A stretch of 52,472 bases of DNA from Eubacteriales bacterium (GCA_030524585.1 JAUNGJ010000014.1:1-52472); one strand, 5' to 3'; counted from the stretch's first letter, positions 27,984 through 38,031 are shown. The notes: generated by a model from the sequence alone, not told the origin. A program made the numbers and translations.

Positions 27984-28622
27984 GATTTCTCCGCCAATAT
28001 TTGCAAAATAACAGGCATCTCCCTCTTCTAATACTGCTCTTCCATTTGTTCCCTCAATCAGCTCCCCTTTTATAATTTCAAGCTCTGCAGAAGGAACCAT
28101 ACAGATCAGCTCCACCTTATCGGTATAGACAGAATCCAGAATGGCAATCTTCTTCTCGCCCAGGATGTACTGAATCTTTCCCAGCCCCGTATAATCTGTG
28201 CCGACCTTCAGCTTCACGCCTGCAGTTCTGGTAATGATCAAGGAATCTGCAAGACCTGCTTTGACCGCTCCGGAATAGGCTCTCACAAGACCGCCGGTCC
28301 CCAGAAGCGTTCCGCCAAAATAACGGGTTACCACCACCGCCACATTATGGATATCTTCCCCCAGCAGCACATCCAGCATTGGCTTTCCCGCTGTTCCGCC
28401 AGGTTCCCCGTCATCGCTGAACCGGGCCAGCTCATGGCGTTCTCCCAGCACATAGGCAAAACAGTTGTGTCTTGCATCCCAGTATTTCTTCTTCACTGCC
28501 TCAATAAATTCCAGCGCCTGTTCCTCACTGGATATGGGCTGCACCGTAGCAATAAATCTGGATTTTTTCTCTACAATCTCTCCCTGTCCGCCTTCATAGA
28601 CGGTCTTGTATTCCAACAGCAT
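27966..28622 (-). CDS. yigZ: YigZ/IMPACT family protein
   Basis: A 218-residue member of the IMPACT/YigZ family. The N-terminal UPF0029 domain has KSRFIATVQPISSEEQAL, ARHNCFAYVLG, FSDDGEPGGTAGKPML and VVVTRYFGGTLLGTGGLVRAYSGA, all hallmark segments. The C-terminal ferredoxin-like domain (about 140-210) follows. The eukaryotic homologue modulates GCN2-dependent translation control; the bacterial role is unclear. AAAAGGTGAG precedes the ATG. It converges with hpf and diverges from the PBP gene. Confidence 0.92.
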   Translation of the reverse strand: MLLEYKTVYEGGQGEIVEKKSRFIATVQPISSEEQALEFIEAVKKKYWDARHNCFAYVLGERHELARFSDDGEPGGTAGKPMLDVLLGEDIHNVAVVVTRYFGGTLLGTGGLVRAYSGAVKAGLADSLIITRTAGVKLKVGTDYTGLGKIQYILGEKKIAILDSVYTDKVELICMVPSAELEIIKGELIEGTNGRAVLEEGDACYFANIGGEIKILED

Positions 28623-28756
28623 ATTCTCACCTTTTCTTTGTATTTCTACCTGCGTATCATGAAATATGAATTATTCGCTAAGTATACTATACAAAATTTC
28701 TTAATATTTTCCTAGATAAATATGAAGTTTTCATTTTTTTCTTTATTTCAATAAGT

Positions 28757-28770
28757 AAGTTTGCTATAAT
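28757..28770 (+). promoter_or_regulatory. Putative PBP gene promoter (extended -10)
   Basis: TGC-TATAAT (-10 at 28765-28770) lies 28 nt before the ATG of the penicillin-binding protein gene in an A/T-rich stretch. The -35 is not obvious. Confidence 0.5.
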
Positions 28771-28797
28771 GTTTTGATATGAAGGAGGCATAAATTC

Positions 28798-31320
28798 ATG
28801 AATTATGGAAAAAGAAAAGCTTCAAAAAGACAGAAAGAAATCACCTCCAAAAACGCAATGCAGGGAAAGCGTTTTGGAGTCAGACTTTTTAAGGCCTTTT
28901 TGCTTTTGCTGATTGTAGCCTGTGTCTCTGTAGCAGCGGGCGGCATTATTTTTATGAAGAAGATTATAGACGATTCTCCGGATATTTCCCCATCGGATGT
29001 ACGGCCAAGCGGTTATACCACATTCGTATACGCCGATGACGGTACAACGGAGATCGAGAAATTTGTTGCATCCGGATCTAACCGGGTCTACAAATCTATC
29101 GATGAGATTCCGGAGAACTTACAGCACGCCTTTGTTGCCATCGAGGACGAGCGTTTTTATGATCACAAAGGTATTGATCCGCAGGGTATCTTAAGAGCCG
29201 CTTTTGTGGGAATTAAAAACGGCGGTCATTTTACAGAAGGTGCAAGTACCATTACCCAGCAGTTGATTAAGAATAATGTATTTCCAAATTTCGTATCCGA
29301 GAATACTTTCTCGGAAAGAATAGAGCGTAAGCTTCAGGAACAGTTTCTTGCTCTTGATATCGAGAAACAGATGTCTAAGGAGGAAATCCTTGAAAGCTAT
29401 ATGAATACCATCAACCTGGGCCAGAACACCCTCGGTGTACAGGCTGCTTCCAAGCGCTACTTTAACAAGGATGTATCCGAGCTTACCCTTTCCGAATGTG
29501 CGGTAATCGCCGGAATCACACAGAATCCGTCCGGATACAATCCGATCACTTATCCCGAAGAGAATGCCAAGCGCCGTTCCAAGGTGCTCAGCGATATGCT
29601 GGATCAGGGCTATATTGATCAGACGGCTTATGATGAAGCCATAGCAGACGATGTATACACAAGGATTCAGACCGTCAACAGCCAGATCGGAGAAGATTCT
29701 CCCTATACCTATTTTGTGGACGCCCTGTCTGAACAGGTCATCGATGATCTGATCTCCCGCCTCGGCTACTCGGAATCCCAGGCCTACAATGCACTGTACA
29801 GCGGTGGTCTGAGTATTTATACAACACAGAATCTTGCACTGCAGCAGATCTGCGACGAAGAGATGAACAATCCGGACAACTATCCGTGGCTGACAGAAGT
29901 AGGTATCTCCTATGCCCTCACGGTCACCCGTGCTGACGGAACCGTAGAGAACTATGGCTCCAGCCATTTGAGACAGTACGCGCTGGATGTTCACGGAGAT
30001 GATCAGGGGCTTCTCTATTCTACGGAAGATGAGGCAAGAGCCTTTGTAGAGGAATGGAAGGCGACCATCGCCCAGGAAGGCGACACCTATGTAGAAAATC
30101 TGACTCTGACCCCACAGCCTCAGGCTGCTGTCACGCTGATGGATCAGACCAATGGTCAGATCAAAGCCATGGTAGGAGGCCGTGGTTCAAAAACCACCAG
30201 CCAGAGTCTGAACCGTGCTTACAAGGGTTCCCCCAGACAGCCCGGCTCCTGTTTTAAGATTCTTTCCACCTATGCTCCTGCATTAGATGCATGTGGAAAA
30301 ACACTGGCAACGATCATCCGGGACGAGCCCTGGCATTATTCCAACGGTGCTCCTCTCAAAAATGCATCCGGTGGTTATCTGGGTGACATCACGATGCGGA
30401 AAGCAATTGAGCAGTCGCAGAACGTATGCGCCGTTAAGATGGTTGATGAGGTCACCCCAACATTAGCGCTTCAGTATGCAAGGAATTTTGGTCTTTCATC
30501 CTTAACAGATGAAGATGAGGTAGAATCTATTGCTCTGGGAGGTCTGACCAAGGGTGTATATAACTATGAGCTGTGTGCTGCATTTGCTACGATTGCAAAC
30601 GGCGGCGTATACAACACTCCGACACTGTATACTAAGATTCTCGACCACGATGGCAATGTACTTCTGGAAGGAAACAAAGAAACCAAAACTGTTATCAAGG
30701 ATTCCACTGCTGCCCTTCTTACCAGCGCAATGCAGGATGTTGTTACCTATGGTACCGGACGGAATGCTCAGCTTGATAACATGCCTGTAGCCGGCAAGAC
30801 CGGAACCACCGATCATGACAAGGATCTCTGGTTCTGTGCATTCACTCCATATTATACCTGCGCAGTATGGGGCGGCTATGATGAAAATAAATCTTTGACC
30901 AATATTGATACTCAGTACCGTTTCCGGATTTGGAAAGGTATCATGAGCAGGGTTCATGCAAATCTTGAATATCGGGATTTCACCATGCCAGCCTCTGTAG
31001 AGCAGAAAACCGTATGTGAACTGACCGGTTATCTTGCACGTGCAGGCTCATGCCCGGCTGTCACGGAGTATTTTGCTTCAGGAACCGTACCAGATGAAGT
31101 ATGTCCTGGCCATGGAGAAGAAGAGGAAGAAGAGGAAGAGGAAAACACAAACCAGAACCCGGATGGCAATACAACCGATCCGAACCCTGGCGGCGACAAT
31201 GAAGGAAATGAAACATCGAATCCTGACCCGCCGGATCCTGATCCGGAACAAAATCCAACTCCGGAAGATCCTACTGCATGGCTGCCCTATCGGAGAGGTT
31301 TCTACCGAATAAACAGTTAA
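28798..31320 (+). CDS. Class A penicillin-binding protein (PBP1A-type)
   Basis: An 840-residue bifunctional cell wall synthase. Order: basic cytoplasmic tail (1-29), one membrane anchor (about 30-52), glycosyltransferase GT51 domain with catalytic Glu116 in EDERF and the GASTITQQ segment, then the transpeptidase with Ser484-x-x-Lys487 (PGSCFK), Ser540-Gln-Asn542, and Lys667-Thr-Gly. It polymerises and cross-links peptidoglycan outside the membrane. The last 80 or so residues are disordered: a run of Glu, then Asn/Pro/Asp-rich sequence. AAGGAGG precedes the ATG. It stands alone with its own promoter and is followed by hairpins. Confidence 0.95.
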   Translation: MNYGKRKASKRQKEITSKNAMQGKRFGVRLFKAFLLLLIVACVSVAAGGIIFMKKIIDDSPDISPSDVRPSGYTTFVYADDGTTEIEKFVASGSNRVYKSIDEIPENLQHAFVAIEDERFYDHKGIDPQGILRAAFVGIKNGGHFTEGASTITQQLIKNNVFPNFVSENTFSERIERKLQEQFLALDIEKQMSKEEILESYMNTINLGQNTLGVQAASKRYFNKDVSELTLSECAVIAGITQNPSGYNPITYPEENAKRRSKVLSDMLDQGYIDQTAYDEAIADDVYTRIQTVNSQIGEDSPYTYFVDALSEQVIDDLISRLGYSESQAYNALYSGGLSIYTTQNLALQQICDEEMNNPDNYPWLTEVGISYALTVTRADGTVENYGSSHLRQYALDVHGDDQGLLYSTEDEARAFVEEWKATIAQEGDTYVENLTLTPQPQAAVTLMDQTNGQIKAMVGGRGSKTTSQSLNRAYKGSPRQPGSCFKILSTYAPALDACGKTLATIIRDEPWHYSNGAPLKNASGGYLGDITMRKAIEQSQNVCAVKMVDEVTPTLALQYARNFGLSSLTDEDEVESIALGGLTKGVYNYELCAAFATIANGGVYNTPTLYTKILDHDGNVLLEGNKETKTVIKDSTAALLTSAMQDVVTYGTGRNAQLDNMPVAGKTGTTDHDKDLWFCAFTPYYTCAVWGGYDENKSLTNIDTQYRFRIWKGIMSRVHANLEYRDFTMPASVEQKTVCELTGYLARAGSCPAVTEYFASGTVPDEVCPGHGEEEEEEEEENTNQNPDGNTTDPNPGGDNEGNETSNPDPPDPDPEQNPTPEDPTAWLPYRRGFYRINS

Positions 31321-31332
31321 AACTAAATCCTG

Positions 31333-31370
31333 TGTCGATAAGGGATTCCGGGAGGGATTTCCTATCGACA
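31333..31370. other. Inverted repeat downstream of the PBP gene
   Basis: TGTCGATA (31333-31340) and TATCGACA (31363-31370) form a perfect 8-bp outer stem, with imperfect further pairing inside. It precedes the stronger terminator. Confidence 0.5.
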
Positions 31371-31374
31371 TAAT

Positions 31375-31414
31375 AGAAGGCGTGATTCCTGTCAATCAGG
31401 GCTCACGCCTTTTA
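31375..31414. terminator. Terminator between the PBP gene and glcK
   Basis: AAGGCGTGA (31377-31385) pairs with TCACGCCTT (31403-31411), followed by a T run. Bidirectional for the converging PBP (plus) and glcK (minus) genes. Confidence 0.85.
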
Positions 31415-31447
31415 TCATGCATATTTCAAAAAATCTCACTATTAGCA

Positions 31448-32383
31448 TTATCCCAGAATCAGCCTTGCAGCCCCACAGATTCCTGCATCATTTCCAAGAA
31501 CTGCCAGAACGAACCTGGTATCTCGGTCCGCAAAGAAAGCTCTCTCCCGGAAAGGACGCTCAATATATGGAAGCAAAACTTCTCCTGCCTTGGATACGCC
31601 TCCACCGATCACAATCACCGCGGGATTTACAATGACAGCCAGCGTAGCCATTGCCTCTCCCAGATATTTTCCAAACTCCTCCGCAATCTGGACCGCGACC
31701 TCATCTCCTGCCTTCACCGCATCAAATACCACCTTCGCATTTAAGCTTTGGCCGCGCAGAATCGTCTGGTCATCATTCTTAGCGAGTCTTCTTTCCGCAA
31801 GCCGGGTAATTCCTGTTGCCGATGCATACTGCTCCAGGCAGCCTCGCAGACCGCAGCCACAGGTTTCTTCTTCATCCGGATTCACAAACATATGACCGAT
31901 TTCTCCACCGGCGCCATTCTCGCCCACCAGCATGTGTCCATCGATTACAATTCCTCCGCCAACACCGGTTCCCAGTGTCACCATAACCACATTCTTTTCA
32001 CCCTTACCTGCACCAAGCCACATCTCTCCCATGGCCGCCACATTAGCATCATTTCCCGCTTCCACCTTTATTCCGCCAAGAAGGTCCTGCAGCTCATTCT
32101 TCACCTCTTTGTATCCCCATCCAAGGTTCGCTGTACTCTGTACCACTCCTGCCGCATCAACCGGAGCCGGAATCCCAACTCCAGCTCCAACGATCTCAGA
32201 AACAGACATATCTCTGTCCTCGATCTTCTTCCGAATAGACGCCGCCACATCGGGAAGGATAGCCTCTCCCCCATTCTCTGTGCGGGTTGGAATCTCCCAT
32301 TTATCCAACAGCTCTCCCTCTGTAGAAAATAATCCCATCTTCACCGTTGTTCCGCCAATATCTACACCAAAACAATACTTCAT
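31448..32383 (-). CDS. glcK: ROK-family glucokinase
   Basis: A 311-residue sugar kinase that phosphorylates glucose with ATP. Seen: DIGGTTVKMG (8-17), NDANVAAMGE, the GTGVGGGIV phosphate loop, the ROK zinc site CGCGLRGCLEQYAS with conserved Cys residues, and a C-terminal IVIGGGVSKAG. GGGAGAGAA precedes the ATG. It follows hprK by 39 nt, so glucose phosphorylation and catabolite control are probably coexpressed. Confidence 0.92.
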   Translation of the reverse strand: MKYCFGVDIGGTTVKMGLFSTEGELLDKWEIPTRTENGGEAILPDVAASIRKKIEDRDMSVSEIVGAGVGIPAPVDAAGVVQSTANLGWGYKEVKNELQDLLGGIKVEAGNDANVAAMGEMWLGAGKGEKNVVMVTLGTGVGGGIVIDGHMLVGENGAGGEIGHMFVNPDEEETCGCGLRGCLEQYASATGITRLAERRLAKNDDQTILRGQSLNAKVVFDAVKAGDEVAVQIAEEFGKYLGEAMATLAVIVNPAVIVIGGGVSKAGEVLLPYIERPFRERAFFADRDTRFVLAVLGNDAGICGAARLILG

Positions 32384-32422
32384 ATCCGTTCTCTCCCATA
32401 CAATCTATGTCTGCTGTCAAAT

Positions 32423-33349
32423 CTATGAATTCTTCGCCATGTTTTCCTGTACTCTCTTATACAGCTCCTGCGCAGCATTATATCCCATCTTCTTCTGTCT
32501 GTAATTAATAGCCGCTGTCTCAACAATAATGGCCAGATTCCGTCCCGGACGAATCGGCAGCTGATGGCATACTACTTTATTTCCAAGGAACTCTGTATAT
32601 TCCTCTTCCAATCCCAAACGCTCATATGCCTTCTCCCGGCTCCAATCCTCCAATCGGATAACCAGCTCAATATTCTGAGTATCTCTTACGCTCAGTACAC
32701 CAAACAGCATCTTCACATCTACAATGCCAATACCACGAAGCTCAATAAAATGTCTGGTAATATCCGGCGCCATTCCCACCAGCGTATCATCACTGACTTT
32801 ATGGATCTCAACCACATCGTCACTGACCAGACGGTGCCCTCTCTTAATCAGCTCCAGAGCAGCTTCGCTCTTTCCAATACCGCTCTCTCCCGTAATCAAA
32901 ACACCTACGCCGTATACATCTACCAACACGCCATGAATTGAAATACATGGTGCAAACTGCACATTCAGCCAGCGCAGAAGCTCTGCCATAAACGCAGTCG
33001 TCTGCTTATCCGTCTGGAATACCGGAATCTGTGCTTCTGTTGCTTTCTCAAGAAGCATTGCCTCCGGCTCAAGACTCCGACAGAAAATCAGGCATGGAAT
33101 CTTGCTGGCAAACAGCTGATCATAAATCTCTGCTTTTAGCTGTCCATCCATCTTCTCCAAAAACGTATACTCCACATATCCTATAATCTGGACACGCTGG
33201 TTATCAAAGTGTTCAAAGTACCCTGTCAGCTGCAGGGCTGGACGGTTCACATCCGGATCCTCCAGGTATTTGCCCGACAGAGCAACATCCGGCGTCATAT
33301 TCTTCAAATTCATCTTCTCAACAAGCTTGGACATCTCAATTTTTGACAT
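32423..33349 (-). CDS. hprK: HPr kinase/phosphorylase
   Basis: A 308-residue sensor enzyme that phosphorylates Ser46 of HPr in response to glycolytic intermediates, driving CcpA-dependent catabolite repression. Seen: Walker A GESGIGKSEAALEL, DDVVEIHKV, the HPrK signature IELRGIGIVDVKMLFG, and a C-terminal helix. AGGAGGAAA precedes the ATG. The downstream neighbour glcK fits a carbon-control operon. Confidence 0.96.
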   Translation of the reverse strand: MSKIEMSKLVEKMNLKNMTPDVALSGKYLEDPDVNRPALQLTGYFEHFDNQRVQIIGYVEYTFLEKMDGQLKAEIYDQLFASKIPCLIFCRSLEPEAMLLEKATEAQIPVFQTDKQTTAFMAELLRWLNVQFAPCISIHGVLVDVYGVGVLITGESGIGKSEAALELIKRGHRLVSDDVVEIHKVSDDTLVGMAPDITRHFIELRGIGIVDVKMLFGVLSVRDTQNIELVIRLEDWSREKAYERLGLEEEYTEFLGNKVVCHQLPIRPGRNLAIIVETAAINYRQKKMGYNAAQELYKRVQENMAKNS

Positions 33350-33404
33350 TGTAAGTTTCCTCCTCCATTCTGAGTGCAGCCCCGTAAGCTTTACTTATGC
33401 AATA

Positions 33405-33413
33405 AGTATACCA
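33405..33413 (-). promoter_or_regulatory. Putative extended -10 for hprK
   Basis: On the minus strand TGG-TATACT lies about 56 nt before the hprK start, between uvrC and hprK. The -35 is weak. Confidence 0.45.
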
Positions 33414-33434
33414 TATTTTTCAATTTACTTACAG

Positions 33435-35276
33435 CTATGGATGAAAAAATTTGTACACTGCTTCTGCCGCCGCTTCATTCATAGACGGAAGCTTCTTTAA
33501 CTCATCCACCTCTGCCTGCCGGATGGCGTCCAGACTGGAGAAGGTGCGCATCAGATCCTTCCTTCTGGCAGGTCCGATTCCCGGAATATCATCCAGAACC
33601 GAGTGCACCTGTCCCTGGCTTCGAAGCTTCCTGTGATACTCAATCGCAAACCTGTGAGCTTCATCCTGAATACGGGTAATCAGCTTAAATGCCTCGGAGT
33701 CCTTATCAATTGGAATCTCTGTATTGTTATAATAGAGACCTCTGGTTCGATGATTATCATCCTTTACCATGCCGCAGACCGGAATATTCAAATGGAGTTT
33801 TTCCAGAACGTCCAATGCAATATTGACCTGGCCTCTTCCCCCGTCCATCATAAGTAAATCCGGAAAAGAAGTAAAGCTGTTTCTTTCACTTCCCTCTTCC
33901 ATCTCGCGCCTGCCATGCTCAAACCTTCTGGTCAGCACTTCCTCCATACTGGCATAATCATCCGGCCCCTGGACACTTTTTATCTTAAATTTGCGATAGT
34001 CATTTCGTTTCGGCTTTCCCCGTTCATACACGACCATGGATCCTACCGAGGCATATCCGCTGATATTGGAAATGTCATATGCTTCCATCCGCACAATATC
34101 TTTCATACCCAATAGTTTTTCCAGTTCTTTTACTGCGCCAATGGTCCTTCCCTCTTCCCGTTTCAGACGCTCCTTATCCTTGGAAAGCACCAGCTGTGCA
34201 TTCTTCTGGGCAAGCTCCACCAGCTTTTCCTTAGTTCCCTTCTTCGGCACCCGCAGATGCACTCTACGCCCTCTTTTCTGAGTCAGCCATTCCTCCAGAA
34301 GCATATCATCCGGAATCTTCTCCTGAAGCATAAGCTCCGACGGAATATACGGTGTTCCTGCGTAAAACTGCTTAATAAAACTGGACAGAATCTCTCCGCC
34401 GTTCTCATCACCGGTAAGCTTCAGATAAAAATGATCCCGGCCGATCAATCTCCCTCCCCGGACAAAAAAGACCTGAACTACCGCATCCTCACCCTCCACT
34501 GCCATCGCCAGAATATCCCGTTCCTCTCCGGCAGTATTGGTGATCTTCTGCTTCTGCGCAACCTTTTTCACACTGTCGAGCAGATCCCGATATTCGATTG
34601 CCCGCTCAAACTCCATCGCTTCCGACGCCTCGATCATCTTCTGCTCCAGTTCTTTCATAATCGGTTCATAATTGCCATTCAGAAAATGAAGCACCTGCGA
34701 AATTGCTTCATTATATTCTTCCTGGCTGATATATCCCTGACAGGGAGCATTGCACTGTTGTATATGGTAATTCAGACAGGGTCTCTCAAGCCCTATATCC
34801 CTTGGGAGTTTTCGATTGCAGCTCCGTATCTTATATAATTTTCGAATCAGCTCAATCGTATCCTTCACCGCACCTACGCTGGTATATGGGCCAAAATATT
34901 TCGCCTTATCCTTATACATCTGGCGGGCCATCATAACCCTTGGAAATGCTTCATTTACCGTGACCTTAATAAATGGATAGGTCTTATCATCCATCAGCAT
35001 GGTATTGTATTTGGGACGGTGCTCTTTGATCAGATTACATTCCAACACCAGCGCCTCCAGCTCCGAGTCGGTGATGATATATTCAAATCTGGCAATGTGC
35101 GTCACCATCTGCTCAATCTTTGCCCCTTTATTCCTGCTGCTCTGAAAATACTGTCTGACCCGGTTCTTCAGACTGATCGCCTTGCCCACGTAGATGATCC
35201 GGTCCTTTTCATCATGCATCAGATATACCCCCGGTTTTGCCGGAAGCTTTTTCAGTTCTTCCTGTATATCAAACAT
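33435..35276 (-). CDS. uvrC: UvrABC nuclease subunit UvrC
   Basis: A 613-residue nucleotide excision repair nuclease. Order: GIY-YIG domain ([19 protein letters not shown], about 15-90), UvrB-interacting UVR helices (about 205-240), RNase H-like 5' nuclease ([25 protein letters not shown]), and C-terminal tandem HhH ([13 protein letters not shown]). AGAGAGGAA precedes the ATG. It has its own promoter region. Confidence 0.96.
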   Translation of the reverse strand: MFDIQEELKKLPAKPGVYLMHDEKDRIIYVGKAISLKNRVRQYFQSSRNKGAKIEQMVTHIARFEYIITDSELEALVLECNLIKEHRPKYNTMLMDDKTYPFIKVTVNEAFPRVMMARQMYKDKAKYFGPYTSVGAVKDTIELIRKLYKIRSCNRKLPRDIGLERPCLNYHIQQCNAPCQGYISQEEYNEAISQVLHFLNGNYEPIMKELEQKMIEASEAMEFERAIEYRDLLDSVKKVAQKQKITNTAGEERDILAMAVEGEDAVVQVFFVRGGRLIGRDHFYLKLTGDENGGEILSSFIKQFYAGTPYIPSELMLQEKIPDDMLLEEWLTQKRGRRVHLRVPKKGTKEKLVELAQKNAQLVLSKDKERLKREEGRTIGAVKELEKLLGMKDIVRMEAYDISNISGYASVGSMVVYERGKPKRNDYRKFKIKSVQGPDDYASMEEVLTRRFEHGRREMEEGSERNSFTSFPDLLMMDGGRGQVNIALDVLEKLHLNIPVCGMVKDDNHRTRGLYYNNTEIPIDKDSEAFKLITRIQDEAHRFAIEYHRKLRSQGQVHSVLDDIPGIGPARRKDLMRTFSSLDAIRQAEVDELKKLPSMNEAAAEAVYKFFHP

Positions 35277-35309
35277 ACAAAATTCCTCTCTGACTAAAAT
35301 ATATTTACA

Positions 35310-35339
35310 ATTCTACTACACTTTTGCTATATTTTCCAA
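35310..35339 (-). promoter_or_regulatory. uvrC promoter
   Basis: On the minus strand TTGGAA (35339-35334), an 18-nt spacer and TAGAAT (35315-35310), 34 nt before the uvrC start. Confidence 0.6.
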
Positions 35340-35345
35340 ATAAAT

Positions 35346-35393
35346 ATACTTTATTGAACATTATCAGTTCGATGAACATACCTTATTAAACAT
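35346..35393. repeat. Imperfect 16-bp direct repeat upstream of uvrC
   Basis: 35346-35361 and 35378-35393 share 14 of 16 bases (consensus ATACYTTATTRAACAT) and are 32 nt apart, about three helical turns. They lie immediately upstream of the uvrC -35. A partial inverted copy (CTCAATAAGTA) follows near 35400. Possibly a protein-binding site. Confidence 0.4.
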
Positions 35394-35416
35394 GAGCAAC
35401 TCAATAAGTACACATA

Positions 35417-35456
35417 ATAAATGTCCAGCATGATAATCTTCATACCAGACATTTAT
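35417..35456. terminator. Hairpin downstream of the ECF operon
   Basis: The outer stem ATAAATGTC / GACATTTAT is perfect. On the minus strand the stem extends inward to about 15 bp with G-U pairs, 29 nt after the ecfT stop. A/T-rich flanks fit a terminator for ecfT. Confidence 0.6.
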
Positions 35457-35484
35457 AATTCAATAATACCACTTTTTTAATCTG

Positions 35485-36285
35485 TCACATGATAATCCTC
35501 AATGCAATGATTATGATCAGGAGCCCGGCCATTCCTATATAAGCCATGGTATCACAGTGCTTATATGCAAGAGGATACATCTTTGACGTCTTTCCATCCC
35601 CCGAATAACCTCTCGCTTCCATCGCCATCGCCAAATCGGATGCTCTGCGCACAGTAGACAAAAACAATGGCATAAGCAAAGTAAAAACATTTTTACATTT
35701 TTTTAATATAGAACATTTATCAAATTCTACGCCGCGCGCTGCCTGGGCATCCATCAATACATTCATTTCTTCCAGCATGATCGGGATAAAACGAAATGCG
35801 ATCATAACAATAACCGCCATATCATGAATCGGTATGTGCAGCTTCTCCAGAAACGAAAAGGCCTTTTCCATCCCATCTGCCATTTCTTTTGGTGTCGTCG
35901 TATAGGATAATAAAGATGCGCCTACTATCATAAGCGCAATTCTGGATGTCAGACTAATCGCCTTTGCCATCCCTTCCTCCGTAACCGTAATCTTCCATAT
36001 ATGTGCGATCTCAGCCCCCGGTGTGCTGTTCAAACGGAATATAAAAGTAAATATAAGCAGAAGAATAATTCCGCGCAAACCTTTCAGCAGAAACGACAGC
36101 GGCACTTTTGAAACACGGTATAACATAAGGATCAAAGCCAAAAATATGAAATATACATATGAGTTTTTTACCAAAAACAAAGCAACTACATATATCAATA
36201 CTCCCATCAGCTTTGTTCTGGGATCCAATGTATGAATCACAGAATCTTCTGCGTAATATTGCCCTATTGTAATGTCGCGAATCAT
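35485..36285 (-). CDS. ecfT: ECF transporter transmembrane component EcfT
   Basis: A 266-residue membrane scaffold that couples the two ATPases to the substrate-binding S component. Several hydrophobic helices surround the coupling region with the two Ala/Glu-Arg-Gly motifs (AARGVEF and EARGYSG) that contact the ATPase grooves. Its start overlaps the ecfA2 stop (ATGA). Last gene of the five-gene operon. Confidence 0.94.
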   Translation of the reverse strand: MIRDITIGQYYAEDSVIHTLDPRTKLMGVLIYVVALFLVKNSYVYFIFLALILMLYRVSKVPLSFLLKGLRGIILLLIFTFIFRLNSTPGAEIAHIWKITVTEEGMAKAISLTSRIALMIVGASLLSYTTTPKEMADGMEKAFSFLEKLHIPIHDMAVIVMIAFRFIPIMLEEMNVLMDAQAARGVEFDKCSILKKCKNVFTLLMPLFLSTVRRASDLAMAMEARGYSGDGKTSKMYPLAYKHCDTMAYIGMAGLLIIIIALRIIM

Positions 36286-37151
36286 TCGTCTTTCCCTTTT
36301 CCTTTCAGTCTGTTCAGTTCCCTGCAGATCAATTCCTCCGCTTCATCTACCGTAACTGCCGGGTGTCCCAGATCAAGCCCCGCTTTTATCAGCCGTTCCG
36401 TGACACTTGTAATCTGGGGAACTCCAATTCCAATGCTCTTCAGATATTCTGTCTGAGAAAATATCTCTCTGACAGTTCCCGTACGGACAAGTTTATTCTT
36501 ATACATTACCAGCACTTTATCCGCATATTCCGCCACATCTTCCATGTGATGGGATACCAGCATAATCGAAATATTTCTTTCGCGCTTTATCTTATTTACC
36601 AGCCGATAAATCATATCTCTTGTACCGGGATCAAGTCCTGCTGCCGGTTCATCCATAACAAGAATTTTAGGATTCATCGCCAAAACTCCTGCAATGGCCA
36701 CACATCTTTTTTGTCCCCCCGACAGCTCTAAAGGACTAACATAATAATCCGATTCATCCATCCCAACCAGCTTCAGACTGTCTTTCGCCGCTTTTTCCGC
36801 CTCCTCCTTTGACATTCCCAAATTCTGCGGACCAAAAGCGACGTCGCCTAACACAGTACTCTTAAAAAGCTGCTGCTCAGGATACTGAAATACCAATCCA
36901 ACTTCTTTTCTAAGATTGGATAATACATAATTCTTATCATAAATACTTCTTCCCTGAAATAAGATATCTCCTGAATCCGCCTTCAAAAGTCCATTCAAGT
37001 GCTTAATCAGCGTTGTCTTGCCCGAGCCAGATGAACCAATCAGGCCAATGAACTCGCCTTCATTAATCTCAAAAGATACATCTTCCAACACTCTGCACTC
37101 ATGGGCCGTACCTTTTCCATATGTAAAGGAAAGATTTTTAACGACCATCAT
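36282..37151 (-). CDS. ecfA2: ECF transporter ATPase EcfA2
   Basis: A 289-residue ABC ATPase. Seen: Walker A GSSGSGKTT, Q-loop FQYPEQQLF, signature LSGGQKR, Walker B ILVMDEPAAGLDPG, and a switch His (LVSHHMED). The C-terminal extension is typical of the ECF group. It overlaps ecfA1 by 14 nt and ecfT by 4 nt. Forms a heterodimer with EcfA1 to power uptake. Confidence 0.94.
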   Translation of the reverse strand: MMVVKNLSFTYGKGTAHECRVLEDVSFEINEGEFIGLIGSSGSGKTTLIKHLNGLLKADSGDILFQGRSIYDKNYVLSNLRKEVGLVFQYPEQQLFKSTVLGDVAFGPQNLGMSKEEAEKAAKDSLKLVGMDESDYYVSPLELSGGQKRCVAIAGVLAMNPKILVMDEPAAGLDPGTRDMIYRLVNKIKRERNISIMLVSHHMEDVAEYADKVLVMYKNKLVRTGTVREIFSQTEYLKSIGIGVPQITSVTERLIKAGLDLGHPAVTVDEAEELICRELNRLKGKGKDE

Positions 37152-38022
37152 TCTCCAAATCCTCCCCCTTCATAAATTGTTCTTTCACAGCCATAATTCT
37201 GTCAATCAACTGATTTTCCGTAAGAACCGGAAGTTCGATCGGTATACCTCTTGCATGAAGCCTGTATGCAAGCTCTGTTACCTGAGGTACGTCCATTTTC
37301 ATTTGTTTCAGCAATTCCGGATTCCGGAATATTTCCTTCGGAGTTCCTACTTCCACAATGCGGCCTTTATCCATAAGAATAATCTTATCCGCATCTATTA
37401 CTTCATCGGTGTGGTGTGTAATAAGAATAATCGTAATTCCCCTCTGGCGGTTCAAGTTCCGGATGACCTGCAGCACTTCTTTTCTTGCCCCCGGATCCAA
37501 CATCGCTGTCGGTTCATCAAGGACAATACATTCGTGCATTCCAGCAAGCACTCCCGCTATCGCCACTCTCTGCTTCTGGCCTCCGGACAAACGAAATGGA
37601 GAACTCTTTCTTTTATGAAAAAGCCCGACTTCCTTCAGACTGTTTTCTACTCTTTCCCGGATCATTTCCGGATCCAGATTCTTATTCTCCGGCTCAAATG
37701 CCACATCCTCTTCCACACTTGTCCCAATAATCTGATTGTCGGGATTCTGAAATACCATTCCTATCCTTCCCCGGATCTCCCACAAGGCTTCTTTGTCTGC
37801 GGTCTTCTTACCATCAATCCAGATCGTTCCCTCATCCGGAAGCAACAAAACATTAAGATGCTTTGCCAGGGTGGATTTCCCCGAACCATTAGCTCCCAAT
37901 ATTGCCACAAATTGACCAGATGGGATATCTAAAGATATCCCATCCAACACCGTTTTTTTACTTTTCTTTGTCTCTGACTCCCACACAGTATATCTGTGGA
38001 TCAAGTCCTTAATGCGTATCAT
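37138..38022 (-). CDS. ecfA1: ECF transporter ATPase EcfA1
   Basis: A 294-residue ABC ATPase. Seen: Walker A GANGSGKST, Q-loop FQNPDNQIIG, signature LSGGQKQR, Walker B CIVLDEPTAMLDPG, switch His ITHHTDE. It follows the S-component gene by 9 nt. The ribosome site is weak (AAAGGATAG). Partner of EcfA2. Confidence 0.94.
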   Translation of the reverse strand: MIRIKDLIHRYTVWESETKKSKKTVLDGISLDIPSGQFVAILGANGSGKSTLAKHLNVLLLPDEGTIWIDGKKTADKEALWEIRGRIGMVFQNPDNQIIGTSVEEDVAFEPENKNLDPEMIRERVENSLKEVGLFHKRKSSPFRLSGGQKQRVAIAGVLAGMHECIVLDEPTAMLDPGARKEVLQVIRNLNRQRGITIILITHHTDEVIDADKIILMDKGRIVEVGTPKEIFRNPELLKQMKMDVPQVTELAYRLHARGIPIELPVLTENQLIDRIMAVKEQFMKGEDLENDGR

Positions 38023-38031
38023 AACTATCCT

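Noticed and set aside
35346..35393. LexA (SOS) box upstream of uvrC
   Set aside because: GAAC and GTTC occur nearby (GAAC-N7-GTTC), but the spacing does not fit the GAAC-N4-GTTC pattern of clostridial LexA sites.
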